64,000 nucleotides of DNA. It comes from Phycisphaeraceae bacterium. Lineage in GTDB: Bacteria; Planctomycetota; Phycisphaerae; Phycisphaerales; Zrk34. Location of the stretch: contig JANQHD010000022.1 of the NCBI GenBank assembly GCA_028282805.1, positions 20,442 to 84,441 of the forward strand, in the 5' to 3' direction. Both the position numbers and the translations under genes were made by a program. Shown here piece by piece: positions 18,343 through 27,913 of this stretch. Within the stretch, counting starts at the first letter, position 1. Each line of letters begins with the position of its first letter. Below the pieces are notes generated by a model that saw only the letters and a list, made by a program, of their open reading frames with translations, was not told the origin of the DNA and made no database searches.

Positions 18343-19899
18343 ATGTCCGCCCCGCTCAAACCCGACCGCTGCCTGATCGTCATCTTCGGCGCGTCCGGCG
18401 ACCTGACCAAGCGCAAGCTCGTGCCGGCGCTGTACGACCTGTGCCGCAACCGCCACCTGCCCAAGCGCTGCGGCGTGCTCGGCGTGTCGCGCACGGCCAT
18501 GACCGATGACGAGTTCCGCCAACGCACGAAGCCCTGGTGCGAGAAAGACCCGGCCTTCTCGGAAGACACCTGGCAACACTTCGCCCAGCGCCTGCACTAC
18601 CAGCCGGCCGACGCGACCGACCTGACGTCGTTCAAGCAGCAACTCGTGCCCCGCCTCGGGGCGCTGTGCAAAGAACACCAGACCGGCGACAACGTGCTGT
18701 ACTACCTGTCGGTCGCGCCGGGGCTGTACGACCCGATCGTGATGAACATCGGCGCCTCGGGCCTGGTCACCGAGGGCAAGCGTTGGTGCAGCATCAACCG
18801 CGACGCGCTGCCGTGGCAGCGCGTGGTGGTCGAGAAACCGTTCGGCCACGACCTCGACTCCGCCGAGCACCTCAACCGCGTGCTGGGGCGGGTGTTCGAC
18901 GAGGAATCGGTCTACAACATCGACCACTACCTCGGCAAGGAGACGGTGCAGAACCTGTTGGTGTTCCGGTTCGCCAACGCGATCTTCGAGCCGTTGTGGA
19001 ACCGCAACTACATCGATCACGTGCAGATCACCGCCGCCGAGACGGTGGGCGTGGAAGACCGCGGCGCGTTCTACGAGAAGGCCGGGGCGATGCGCGACAT
19101 GATCCAGAGCCACCTGTTGCAGGTGCTGGCCGTGCTCACCATGGACACGCCCAACAGCAGCCGGGCCCACGACCTGCGCGTCGAGCAGCGCAAGCTGTTG
19201 GAGGCGATCCGCGTGATCGACGAGGCGCAGGCCCCCCTGTTTGCGGTGCGCGGCCAGTACGGCGCGGGCGAGGTCAACGGCGAACCACTCGCCGCTTACC
19301 GCGACGACCCCAACACCGCCGCCGATTCGCAGACCGAAACCTACACCGCGATGAAGCTGCTGATCGACAACTGGCGCTGGCACGGCGTGCCGTTCTTTTT
19401 GAGGACCGGCAAGGCGATGCGGCGGAAGCTCACGCAGATCGTCGTCACCTTCCGCCCGGCGCCGCACCCGATCTTCGCGAACATGTGCGGCGACGAGGCC
19501 CCGCAGCCCAACCGCCTGGTCATCAACGTGCAGCCCGACGAGGGCATCAACCTGCGCTTCATCGGCAAGGTGCCGGGCCAGGGCACCGACCTGCGCAACG
19601 CCGTGATGGACTTCGACTACGCCCAGTTCGGCGGCGAGGTGCAGGAAGCGTACGCGCACCTATTGCTCGACGCGATGTGCGGCGACCGGTCGCTGTTCAA
19701 GGATCGCTTCGAGATCGAGGCCGCGTGGCGCATCGTCATGCCCGTGCTCAACTACTGGAACAACCACCCCGCCGCCGACCTGCCCAACTACGCGGCGGGC
19801 TCGTGGGGCCCGGCCGAGGCCGACGAGCTGATCGCGCCGCACGGGCCGTGGCGCAACCCCGAGGGCGAGGTGTCGCGCTCGAAGTACCTGCAACGGTGA
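18343..19899 (+). CDS. zwf: Glucose-6-phosphate dehydrogenase
   Basis: A 518-aa enzyme that oxidises glucose-6-phosphate to 6-phosphogluconolactone with NADP+ in the oxidative pentose phosphate pathway. The coenzyme fingerprint is IFGASGDLTKRKL (14-26); the active-site signature NIDHYLGKE is at 192-200; the substrate stretch RDMIQSHLLQ follows. Length is normal. TAGAAT ends 6 nt before the ATG and there is no Shine-Dalgarno, so the mRNA may be leaderless. pgl follows 10 nt after the stop. Confidence 0.97.
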   Translation: MSAPLKPDRCLIVIFGASGDLTKRKLVPALYDLCRNRHLPKRCGVLGVSRTAMTDDEFRQRTKPWCEKDPAFSEDTWQHFAQRLHYQPADATDLTSFKQQLVPRLGALCKEHQTGDNVLYYLSVAPGLYDPIVMNIGASGLVTEGKRWCSINRDALPWQRVVVEKPFGHDLDSAEHLNRVLGRVFDEESVYNIDHYLGKETVQNLLVFRFANAIFEPLWNRNYIDHVQITAAETVGVEDRGAFYEKAGAMRDMIQSHLLQVLAVLTMDTPNSSRAHDLRVEQRKLLEAIRVIDEAQAPLFAVRGQYGAGEVNGEPLAAYRDDPNTAADSQTETYTAMKLLIDNWRWHGVPFFLRTGKAMRRKLTQIVVTFRPAPHPIFANMCGDEAPQPNRLVINVQPDEGINLRFIGKVPGQGTDLRNAVMDFDYAQFGGEVQEAYAHLLLDAMCGDRSLFKDRFEIEAAWRIVMPVLNYWNNHPAADLPNYAAGSWGPAEADELIAPHGPWRNPEGEVSRSKYLQR

Positions 19900-19909
19900 G
19901 CGAACAACC

Positions 19910-20662
<753 letters not shown>

Positions 20663-20829
20663 GGGTCGGGTTCCGGGGGCCGGGTTCTGGGTTCCCGGGC
20701 TCGGGTTCCGAACGATAGCCGGCACCATACTTGGTGCCGGTCCCAGACCGGCGGCAGGTATGCCGCCGGCTAGCGCGTCCCGAATCGCTTTATCGTTTAT
20801 AGTCTATAAACTATCATCTGCAATGCGTT
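20663..20829. repeat. Left flank of the S23/IVP module: G-rich inverted repeat arm, two hairpins and AT-rich palindrome
   Basis: From left to right: a GGGTTC-rich arm (20666-20691) whose inverse lies at 21201-21226; hairpin GCCGGCACCATACTTGGTGC (stem 20718-20740); hairpin CCGGCGGCAGGTATGCCGCC (stem 20748-20770); and GTTTATAGTCTATAAAC (20795-20811). The last three are members of the repeat family also present at 3515-3643. Confidence 0.75.
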
Positions 20830-21189
20830 CTACGCTTTCAATGATTCGATGAGTTTGTTGAGCATCTGGCCGACGCGCTGAGCGGTTTGCCAGAGGGGTT
20901 CAACGGCTTGCCGATCGACCAGCTTCAACCGCACACAGAGCGTGAGTTGGGTTTCCAGTTCCATCAGTGATCCTCGCGCCACATAGAGGAACTGGACGTA
21001 CTCGTTGCGGTGCTGTCGGCCGTAGCCCTCGGCGATGTTCGATGGCAACGACACCGCCGACCGGCGCATCTGCGACCGCAATCCGTATCGTTCCTCATCC
21101 GACAGTTGCCGACTGACCCGGTAAACCTCTTCCACAAGGTCCATCGCCATCCGCCAGACTTCCAATTGTCGATAGCTCATCCCCGTCAT
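20830..21189 (-). CDS. Four-helix bundle protein of the S23/23S rRNA intervening-sequence (IVP) family
   Basis: A 119-aa protein (116 aa if ATG 21180 is used). YRQLEVWRMAMDLVEEVYRV, an SLPSNIAEGYGR stretch and LxxARGSLxELETQL are the family hallmarks; it should form a four-helix bundle and a pentamer. Members were named from 23S rRNA intervening sequences, but most are stand-alone genes of unknown role, and they are homologous to Avd accessory proteins of diversity-generating retroelements. Here no rRNA or reverse transcriptase is nearby. The gene lies between inverted G-rich repeats, which suggests a mobile or domesticated element. Confidence 0.85.
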   Translation of the reverse strand: MTGMSYRQLEVWRMAMDLVEEVYRVSRQLSDEERYGLRSQMRRSAVSLPSNIAEGYGRQHRNEYVQFLYVARGSLMELETQLTLCVRLKLVDRQAVEPLWQTAQRVGQMLNKLIESLKA

Positions 21190-21200
21190 GCCTTGCCTTT

Positions 21201-21226
21201 CCCGGAACCCGACCCCCGGAACCCGG
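21201..21226. repeat. Right inverted-repeat arm of the S23/IVP module
   Basis: CCCGGAACCCGACCCCCGGA and the next 6 nt are the reverse complement of 20666-20691 with about three differences. The arm is 12 nt upstream of the IVP start. Confidence 0.7.
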
Positions 21227-21241
21227 CACCCGTTATCCCGC

Positions 21242-22780
21242 TTACCGCGTCTCCTTCTCCAACAGCGCCTTCATCTCCGCCGCGACCTTCGGGTGTTTCG
21301 CGATGACGTTGTCGACCTCGCCGGGGTCTTTCGACAGGTCGTACAGCTGCGCCTCCTCGGAGACGGGCTCCACGTAGGTCGGGTCGTCGGGGTGGCTGTG
21401 CTTGTTGTTCGCCCAGCCCTGCCGCTTGCCCGCGGGGATGTACTTCCAGTGGCCCTTGCGGATCGACAGCACCTTCGGGGCCTGCTCGATGATGACCGTG
21501 CGGCCCTGTTTGGTGTCGCCGAGCAAAGCGCCAAGCATGTCCTTGCTGTCGACCGCCGCGCCGGGCGGCACGGTGGCGCCGCCGGCCTTGGCCAGCGAAG
21601 CGAACAGGTCGACCTGGCTCATCAGCGCATCGCTCACGCCGGGTTTGACGCGCCCAGGCCAGCTGACGATCAGCGGCAGCCGCGTGCCGCCCTCGTACGG
21701 CAGGTACTTGCCGCCGCGGAACGGGCCGTTGGGCCGGTGCCCTTTCAGGTCGGCGGGCACCTGGTCCTGGTAGCCGTCGGTGACGACCGGGCCGTTGTCG
21801 CTGGAGAAGATGACGATGGTGTTCTCGCGCAGGCCGAGTTCGTCGAGCTTGGCGACGATCTGCCCCGCGGCCCAGTCCATCTCGATGATCGACCCGCCGC
21901 GCAGGCCGATCTCGCTCTGTTTCACAAAGCGTTCGTGGGGCGCGAGCGGCGCGTGGATGTTGTGCAGGCTGAAGAACAAAAAGAACGGCCGATCCTTGTT
22001 CGCCTCGATGAACGCGTGACTCTTTTCAACCCACACGTCGATCATCGTCTCGTCGGTCCACCACGCGGACTCGCCGCCGTCCATGTAACCGATCCGGCTG
22101 ATGCGGTTGATGATGGTGCCCGAGTGCTGGCCGTCGGCGGCGTAGCGCAGCAGGTGCGGGTGGCTGTGGCCCGTGGGCAGGTCGCCGACCTTCTTGTGGT
22201 AGCTGACGACGATCGGCTCGTCATCGGGGCTGAGGTTGTCGACGCGGTGGCCGTCGAGGTAGACGCACGGCACGCGGTCGTTGGTCGCGGGCATCAGGTA
22301 CGAATAATCGAAGCCGATCTCGAGCGGGCCGGGCTTGACATCCTTGTTCCAGTCGACGTTGCCGTTGCCCAGGCCTAGGTGCCACTTACCGACCACGGCG
22401 GTCTTGTAACCGGCGCGCTGCAAGGTCGCCGCGATGGTTTCCTTGCCCGGCTGGATCAGCGCCGGCGCATCGCCCGCGAGGATCTGCGCCCGCGGGTTGC
22501 GGAACGCGTACTCGCCGGTCAGCAGCGAGTACCGGCTGGGCGTGCAGGTGGCGGCGGTGGCGTGGGCGTCGGTGAAGCGCAGGCCCGCGGCCGCGAGCGC
22601 GTCGAGGTGCGGCGTCTTTACCCTCGTCGCGCCGTAACAGCTCAGGTCGCCGTAGCCGACGTCGTCGGTGTAGATGATGACGATGTTGGGTTGCCGACCC
22701 GCCGCGTCGACGCGTGGGCCACACGCCACGAAACCAACCAGGGCCAAACCGATTACCGCGATTCTGCTTGCCATGCGCAT
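21242..22780 (-). CDS. Sulfatase, lipoprotein
   Basis: A 512-aa FGly sulfatase from ATG 22780. The signal peptide MRMASRIAVIGLALVGFVAC ends at a lipobox Cys20. YTDDVGYGDLSCYG carries the metal Asp residues, CTPSRYSLLTG the formylglycine Cys79, then GKWHLG and SSDNGP. The layout is that of the arylsulfatase A-like group seen in planctomycetes. The frame is open to 22804, but the extra residues would precede the signal peptide. Transcribed toward the IVP module. Confidence 0.92.
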   Translation of the reverse strand: MRMASRIAVIGLALVGFVACGPRVDAAGRQPNIVIIYTDDVGYGDLSCYGATRVKTPHLDALAAAGLRFTDAHATAATCTPSRYSLLTGEYAFRNPRAQILAGDAPALIQPGKETIAATLQRAGYKTAVVGKWHLGLGNGNVDWNKDVKPGPLEIGFDYSYLMPATNDRVPCVYLDGHRVDNLSPDDEPIVVSYHKKVGDLPTGHSHPHLLRYAADGQHSGTIINRISRIGYMDGGESAWWTDETMIDVWVEKSHAFIEANKDRPFFLFFSLHNIHAPLAPHERFVKQSEIGLRGGSIIEMDWAAGQIVAKLDELGLRENTIVIFSSDNGPVVTDGYQDQVPADLKGHRPNGPFRGGKYLPYEGGTRLPLIVSWPGRVKPGVSDALMSQVDLFASLAKAGGATVPPGAAVDSKDMLGALLGDTKQGRTVIIEQAPKVLSIRKGHWKYIPAGKRQGWANNKHSHPDDPTYVEPVSEEAQLYDLSKDPGEVDNVIAKHPKVAAEMKALLEKETR

Positions 22781-22884
22781 CGTTTGATTCCAATGAAAAA
22801 ACAAGGGTGTCTAATTCAAGTTCCAATCCGCCCGGATACGTTAGCGTGTTTTTCTTGCCGAAAGCAGTTCCCGCAGCACAAGGC

Positions 22885-24687
22885 CTATCCCTGCGGCTCA
22901 AAACGGAAGTCGACCATCACGCCCTCGGCGCTGGCCCGGTTGTTCCAGCGGTTCAGCTTCAACTCGATCACCGCGTCGATCGGCCGGCCCGCGGCAAAAT
23001 GCTCGGCGTAAGGGCCCTGGCCCCAGGCGATGACCGGCAGCGACCGGCCGCCTTGGCCGAGCGTGACCTTCAGGTGCTTGCCGTCGCGCCCCACGATGCG
23101 CGGCTCGCCGGCCACCTGCGCGCCGCTGACCAGCCAGCGCGGCGTCGGGTTCGCCCGGCCGAACGGCGCCAGCGTTTCGAGCTGCTCGCACAGGCCCTGC
23201 GTCGCTTCTGCCAACGGCAGTTCCGCGTCGATCGTCACGGCGGGCACCAAGTCTTCGACGGCGATGCGCTCGTTGGCGTAAGCGACCAGCGCGTCGCGGA
23301 AACCGGCGACCGCGTCGGTCGGCAGCTTCAACCCCGCGGCCATGGCGTGGCCGCCGAACGACGCGAGGTGCTCGGCGCACGCGCCGAACGCCTCGTGGAT
23401 GTTGAAACCGTCGATCGAACGCGCCGAGCCCGACGCCTCGCCGTTGGCCGTGTTCAGCAGCACGGCGGGCCGGCCGAACCGCTCGACCAGCCGGCTGCAC
23501 ACGATGCCGATCACGCCCGGGTGCCAGTGGTCGTCGGCCAACACGATGGCGCGCACGTCGTCGCCGTCGTAGCCCGATTGCTTCACGCGTTCGACGGCCT
23601 GCTGGAAGATTTGGTGCTCGGTGGCGCGGCGTTTGTCGTTCTCGCTGTTGAGGAACTCGGCGATGTCGTGCGCCTCGCCGCCGGTGGCGGTGGTCAGCAG
23701 CTTGCACGCGCTGATCGCGTGGCCCATGCGGCCGCAGGCGTTGAGCCGGGGCCCGAGCACGAAGCCGACGTGGTAGGCGTCGACCTTCTCTTCGCGCAGG
23801 CGCGACGCGTCGATCATCGCGTTCAAACCCTCGAACGGCGTGTGCTTGATGCGCCCCAGGCCGTACTGCACGATCGTGCGGTTCTCGTCGACCAACGGCA
23901 CCACGTCCGCCACGGTGCCCAGCGCCGCCAGCGGCAACAGGTTCACCAGCAGCTCGCGGAACACGTCGGTCACGCGCTCGCTGCCGCACCAGGTGCGCGC
24001 GACCTGCCAGGCGAGCTTGTACGCCACGCCCGCCCCACACAGCTCGCCGTAGGGGTAGGCGGCCTCGACCGCCCCGTCGCGCTCGTGCAACCGCGGGTGC
24101 ACCAGCGCGTAAGCCTCGGGCAGACGGTCGTCCATCTCGTGGTGGTCGGTGATGATCAGGTCGGCGTCGGATTCGGCCACGACCCGCGCCGGCTCGTGCG
24201 CGGTGATGCCGCAGTCGACGCTGACGATGAGCTTGGCGCCCTGCGCGATGAGTTTTTCGAGCGACTCGGCGTTCAGGCCGTAGCCCTCGTCGATGCGGTG
24301 CGGGATGTAGCGCAGCACGTCGGCGTCGGGTTGGGCGGCCTTGAGCGTGTGGTACAGGATCGAGGTCGCGGTCACGCCGTCGACGTCGTAGTCGCCGTAG
24401 ATCACGACCTTCTCGCCTTGGCGCAGGGCGTCGACGATGCGCTGCGCGGCCTTGTCACAACCGGGCAGCAGCTGCGGGTCGTGCAGGTCGCCGAGCTTGG
24501 GCCGCAGGAAGCGTTCGGCCGCTGCGGGCTCGGTCAGGCCGCGCCGCACGAGCAGCTGCCCGACCAGCGGGTGCACGCGCAACGCATCGGCGATCGGTTC
24601 GCCGCCGGCCAAGGGTTCGGCCAGGCGCCAGCGTTTGAATTGGCCTCGCAACATGCGCCCCATTCTAACCGTTTGCGCGCCGCTCAT
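22885..24687 (-). CDS. recJ: Single-stranded-DNA-specific exonuclease RecJ
   Basis: A 600-aa 5'-3' exonuclease used in RecFOR recombination and mismatch/base-excision repair. The DHH-family motifs are present: GDYDVDGVTATS (motif I), SVDCGI, and TDHHEM (the DHH), followed by the DHHA1 domain (GGHAMAAGL) and an OB-like C-terminus. ATG 24687 overlaps the truD stop by 4 nt (ATGA), so the upstream open frame to 24906 is rejected and the two genes are translationally coupled. Confidence 0.95.
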   Translation of the reverse strand: MSGAQTVRMGRMLRGQFKRWRLAEPLAGGEPIADALRVHPLVGQLLVRRGLTEPAAAERFLRPKLGDLHDPQLLPGCDKAAQRIVDALRQGEKVVIYGDYDVDGVTATSILYHTLKAAQPDADVLRYIPHRIDEGYGLNAESLEKLIAQGAKLIVSVDCGITAHEPARVVAESDADLIITDHHEMDDRLPEAYALVHPRLHERDGAVEAAYPYGELCGAGVAYKLAWQVARTWCGSERVTDVFRELLVNLLPLAALGTVADVVPLVDENRTIVQYGLGRIKHTPFEGLNAMIDASRLREEKVDAYHVGFVLGPRLNACGRMGHAISACKLLTTATGGEAHDIAEFLNSENDKRRATEHQIFQQAVERVKQSGYDGDDVRAIVLADDHWHPGVIGIVCSRLVERFGRPAVLLNTANGEASGSARSIDGFNIHEAFGACAEHLASFGGHAMAAGLKLPTDAVAGFRDALVAYANERIAVEDLVPAVTIDAELPLAEATQGLCEQLETLAPFGRANPTPRWLVSGAQVAGEPRIVGRDGKHLKVTLGQGGRSLPVIAWGQGPYAEHFAAGRPIDAVIELKLNRWNNRASAEGVMVDFRFEPQG

Positions 24688-25922
24688 CGTCGGCCCGGTT
24701 CGGTCTGGGTTTTCATGATCTCGCGCAGCACGGTGGTGGCGAAGCAGCCGCGCGGCAGCTCGAACGCCAGCCGCACGTACGCGCCGTGCTCGTCGACGCC
24801 GCCCGAGAAGTCGGGGTCCCGCAACAACATGCGGTACGGCCGGCGCGAACCATCGGGCTGGTACCGGCCGTCGCGCAGCTGCGCCTCGGTCACGCCCGAG
24901 TCGCACAACGCCTGCGCTTCACGCTCGGCGATCGCGCCGGCGGCGCGCTTCATCTTGTGGCCCCACATCGGGCCCGACGGGCTGATCTCGCCGGCGGTGT
25001 AGCGCTGTTGGTCGGTGTCGACGTCGTCGACGACGAACACGCCCCGGCTTTCGTGCTTGAAGGCGACATCGCCGACTTTCATCTGCGTGTACCCACCATT
25101 GGTGATCCGCTCGTGCAGCAGGTGGTTGAAGATCGCGCTCTGCCAGGCGCTGATCAGCAGGTAGCGTTGCACGCGGTCGATGCCGCGCACCGCGTCGGCG
25201 GGCGAGGCGCCGCGCGACAGCGGGCCGATCGACTGGCGCTCGAACCGGTGCACGGTGGGCCAGAGCTCGAGCGCGCCGGCGTAGTCGCCGTCGTCGTAGG
25301 CCTGGCGGGCCTGCTGGATCGTCTCGCGTTCGTGTTCGCGTGGGCCGCCGAGTTGGAGGTCGACGAACCGCTGCCACTGCTCGGTGATCAGGCACATGCC
25401 GAGGATGTGGTTGTCGCCGCGGTAGCCGAAGCGCTGCTCGCCGATGTAGTTGGGCGCGCCGTCGGCGGCGAGGCGGTCGAGCAAGCGCTTGGCCTTGAGC
25501 ACGGCGGTGGGCTCGACATTCCGCACCTTGATCACGAAGCGGTTGCCGGCGAGGTGGCCGCGCTTGATCTTGTGGCGGTGGTGGTCGACGGCGAGGATTT
25601 TCACGTAGTCGTCTTGGTAGGTCGCGGCGAGGTCGGCGTCGGCGTGCTCGAGGGTGAACGCCTGCCGGGTGATCGCGTACTTGTCTTTCAGGCCGGCGTA
25701 ACCGATGGCGCGCATCGGCACCTTGAAGTGCTGCGAGAGGAACCGCGCCACGTCGCTGGTCAGGCGTTTGCGTTTCTCCACGATCAAATAGAGGTGGTCG
25801 CCCTCGCCGGTCGGTTCGTAGAGCGGCACCTCGTCGACGAGGAAATCCTCCGGCCGTTCCTTGAGCACGCCACCGATGCCCGGCTCGTCGTCGGTGAGGT
25901 AGGCGAGCTTCGAGATGTTCAT
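24684..25922 (-). CDS. truD: tRNA pseudouridine(13) synthase TruD
   Basis: A 412-aa enzyme that isomerises U13 of tRNA. RAIGYAGLKDKYAITRQ contains the catalytic Asp80, the same number as in E. coli TruD. The TruD insertion domain (NYIGEQRFGYRGDNH) and QSAIFNHLLHERI follow. The chosen ATG 25922 is preferred to the in-frame TTG at 25937. It overlaps recJ by 4 nt, forming a truD-recJ operon. Confidence 0.95.
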   Translation of the reverse strand: MNISKLAYLTDDEPGIGGVLKERPEDFLVDEVPLYEPTGEGDHLYLIVEKRKRLTSDVARFLSQHFKVPMRAIGYAGLKDKYAITRQAFTLEHADADLAATYQDDYVKILAVDHHRHKIKRGHLAGNRFVIKVRNVEPTAVLKAKRLLDRLAADGAPNYIGEQRFGYRGDNHILGMCLITEQWQRFVDLQLGGPREHERETIQQARQAYDDGDYAGALELWPTVHRFERQSIGPLSRGASPADAVRGIDRVQRYLLISAWQSAIFNHLLHERITNGGYTQMKVGDVAFKHESRGVFVVDDVDTDQQRYTAGEISPSGPMWGHKMKRAAGAIAEREAQALCDSGVTEAQLRDGRYQPDGSRRPYRMLLRDPDFSGGVDEHGAYVRLAFELPRGCFATTVLREIMKTQTEPGRR

Positions 25923-26006
25923 GGACGATTGCAGCAAGCCCGCGTCTTCCTTCCCTTGCGAGCGGGGGTTAACCGTATGTTAAATCAATCGCGGCGGGCA
26001 GACGAG

Positions 26007-26318
26007 TCACCCGCCCCCGGCCGCGAGCTCGTCTTGCACGGAGCGCAGCTTGTCGTCCATGGTCTGGGTGCGGTCGGTGCGCGTCGAGACCTTGAGCGTG
26101 GAAAACAGCCGCGGCGCGCCCATGTCGTGCAGGCGCTGGTGGCAGCGGCGGATCGCGGAGAAGACCGCGTCCCACTCGCCGTCGATCGTCGTGCCGTAGG
26201 CGTGCAGCCGGTGTTCGAGGCCGGCCTCTTCGAGCAGGCGCTGGCACTCGGCGACGTACTTGCTGACGCTGACGCCCACGCCGATCGGCACCACGCACAG
26301 GTCCACCATCACGCGCAT
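26007..26318 (-). CDS. UPF0045/MTH1187-like thiamine-binding-fold protein
   Basis: A 103-aa protein: MRVMVDLCVVPIGVGVSVSK, ECQRLLEEAGLEHRLHAYGT and TTIDGEWDAVFSAIRRCHQ are typical of the YqgV/MTH1187 family, a ferredoxin-like fold that assembles into tetramers and has been reported to bind thiamine or similar ligands. The physiological role is unsettled. ATG 26318 has GGAGGTG 6 nt upstream; the longer frame to 26399 runs through the preceding terminator and is rejected. Confidence 0.88.
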   Translation of the reverse strand: MRVMVDLCVVPIGVGVSVSKYVAECQRLLEEAGLEHRLHAYGTTIDGEWDAVFSAIRRCHQRLHDMGAPRLFSTLKVSTRTDRTQTMDDKLRSVQDELAAGGG

Positions 26319-26351
26319 CACGCACCTCCAGGGTTCGGGTTGGCCTAAAGC

Positions 26352-26385
26352 ATAAAACAACCCGGCCTGATCGGCAGGCCGGGCT
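26352..26385 (-). terminator. Intrinsic terminator of the secreted cyclophilin gene
   Basis: Minus-strand reading: CCCGGCCTG/CAGGCCGGG (26361-26369, 26375-26383) followed by TTGTTTTATG, some 28 nt after the stop. Confidence 0.75.
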
Positions 26386-26412
26386 TGGTGGGGTCGCATT
26401 TTGGAGCGCCGA

Positions 26413-27510
26413 TCAGCGGCGGCGGCGGAGTATGGCCAGGCCCGCCAGGCCGATCAGGCTCATGGTCGCCGGCTCGGGCACCGCGGGGGCGGCGGGGGTG
26501 GTGTTGTCGAAGCCGAAGTTCCTGCCGATGAAGTCGAGGTCGACGATGGAGACCTGCCCGTCGCCGTTGAAATCGCCCTGGGCCCACCCGCCGGCCTGGC
26601 TGAAGTTGGTGCCGAGCGCGTCGAGGTCGGCGATGGAGATGCGCTGGTCGAGGTTGGCGTCGCCGAACTCGGTTTCGAAGACGTCGCGGACGATGGCGTC
26701 GAAGTCCTGCTGGTCGGCGTTGCCGCCGTCGCGGTCGACGTCGAAGAAGGTGGAGTTCGAGCCGAGGTTGGCGGCGAGTTCGTCGATGTCCGCCGCGTCC
26801 CACGTCGAGGAGAAGTTCGTGTCGCCCACGGCCACGACCGTGGTGACCTCGATCAGCTCGTCGGCGGTGGCGAAAAGGTCCGGCGGGCTGTTGCGGCCGT
26901 CTTCGAAGGGCATGGTGTCCAGCGCGTCTTCGGAGTTCTCGAAGACGTCGACGATCGGCTGGGCGAAGATGTTGTCGACGACCGGCATGCCCTCGATGAC
27001 CTCGCCGAAGGCGACGAAGACCAGCGAGTCGTCCGGGTCGTTGGGGTCGTTGGGGTTCTTGTCGAGGAGGGTGTTGTCGGTGGTGTTGATGAACCACTGA
27101 CTGGTGAACAGGTCGCCGCCCTCGGCCATGGCGATGGTGCCGCGCACGTTGGAGTGCGTGGCTTCAACGTCGGCGTCGATGCCCGGGTTGGTGGGGGCGA
27201 AGAAGAAGCCGCTGGCCGGATCGAAGCCGATGCCGCCGCCCTGGATCACGCTGAGCCCCGAGGTAACGGGCGTGGCCTTGCGGTGTATGAGCAGGTTGTC
27301 CTGCTGGCCGCTGTTGACGTAGCCGAGGTAGTTGTTGTTGGTGATGGGCGTGTCGAGGTACATCTCCACGACGAAGTCGCCCATGTTGGTCTGGTACCAC
27401 AGCAGTTGGCGCAGCGCGAAGGCGTGGTCGGCGCTGAGCACGATAGTCGCCGCGATGACCATCAGGCCGATGAAGGGTTTGAAGCCGTTATGGCGGGCGT
27501 TGTGGCGCAT
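26413..27510 (-). CDS. Secreted cyclophilin-type peptidyl-prolyl isomerase with dockerin-like repeats and PEP-CTERM tail
   Basis: A 365-aa protein from ATG 27510 (ATG 27546 is an alternative). The signal peptide ends near SADHAFA. Residues about 35-200 are cyclophilin-like: GDFVVEMYLDTPITNNNYLG, IQGGGIGFD, TIAMAEGGDLFTSQWFIN, FVAFGEVIEGMPVVDNI. Residues about 225-330 carry EF-hand/dockerin-like repeats (GDANLDQRISIADLD, GDFNGDGQVSIVDLD), and the end is VPEPATMSLIGLAGLAILRRR. Cyclophilins isomerise Xaa-Pro bonds; a surface-sorted version may help fold exported proteins. Several cyclophilin active-site positions are altered, so activity is uncertain. Confidence 0.88.
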   Translation of the reverse strand: MRHNARHNGFKPFIGLMVIAATIVLSADHAFALRQLLWYQTNMGDFVVEMYLDTPITNNNYLGYVNSGQQDNLLIHRKATPVTSGLSVIQGGGIGFDPASGFFFAPTNPGIDADVEATHSNVRGTIAMAEGGDLFTSQWFINTTDNTLLDKNPNDPNDPDDSLVFVAFGEVIEGMPVVDNIFAQPIVDVFENSEDALDTMPFEDGRNSPPDLFATADELIEVTTVVAVGDTNFSSTWDAADIDELAANLGSNSTFFDVDRDGGNADQQDFDAIVRDVFETEFGDANLDQRISIADLDALGTNFSQAGGWAQGDFNGDGQVSIVDLDFIGRNFGFDNTTPAAPAVPEPATMSLIGLAGLAILRRRR

Positions 27511-27913
27511 GGCGATGAGTGACCGTCCTCTCGGGGTTGGTGGCAATCCCGGGTGTGCTGTTCGATCGGGTGGCCGACACCGTCTAACAAACCGGCAACG
27601 GCTGGAGGATTAAGCGTCGGACCTTCTTTCTGAACCCTCATGTCCCCGATCGTCGGGGTGTCCAAAGCGTATCCCATACGGCCGTAGCGGGCAAAAGAAT
27701 GCATAAAAAATCGGGAAGTTTCACCCCGCCGCCCCGTTACAACCCCACCCCGCCGGGCCGGGCGCGGGGGCCGATAATCCCGCCCCGGGACATCGGGAAG
27801 CGTGATCCGGCGACGAAAATATGTGGTGCCGGTTAATCCGCTTGCTCGGCCTGCCGATACCAATTTTGCCGGAATACCGGCCCAGACGGCTTTCTCGGAG
27901 AGGGGTAGTTGAT
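27511..27913. other. Divergent intergenic region
   Basis: 403 bp between the cyclophilin gene and the HTH-REC regulator. No ORF is convincing. It contains a small inverted repeat CCCCGATCGTCGGGG (27643-27657), AT-rich stretches (27695-27718) and several GC-rich runs. Promoters for both genes must lie here, but no strong consensus was seen. Confidence 0.5.
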
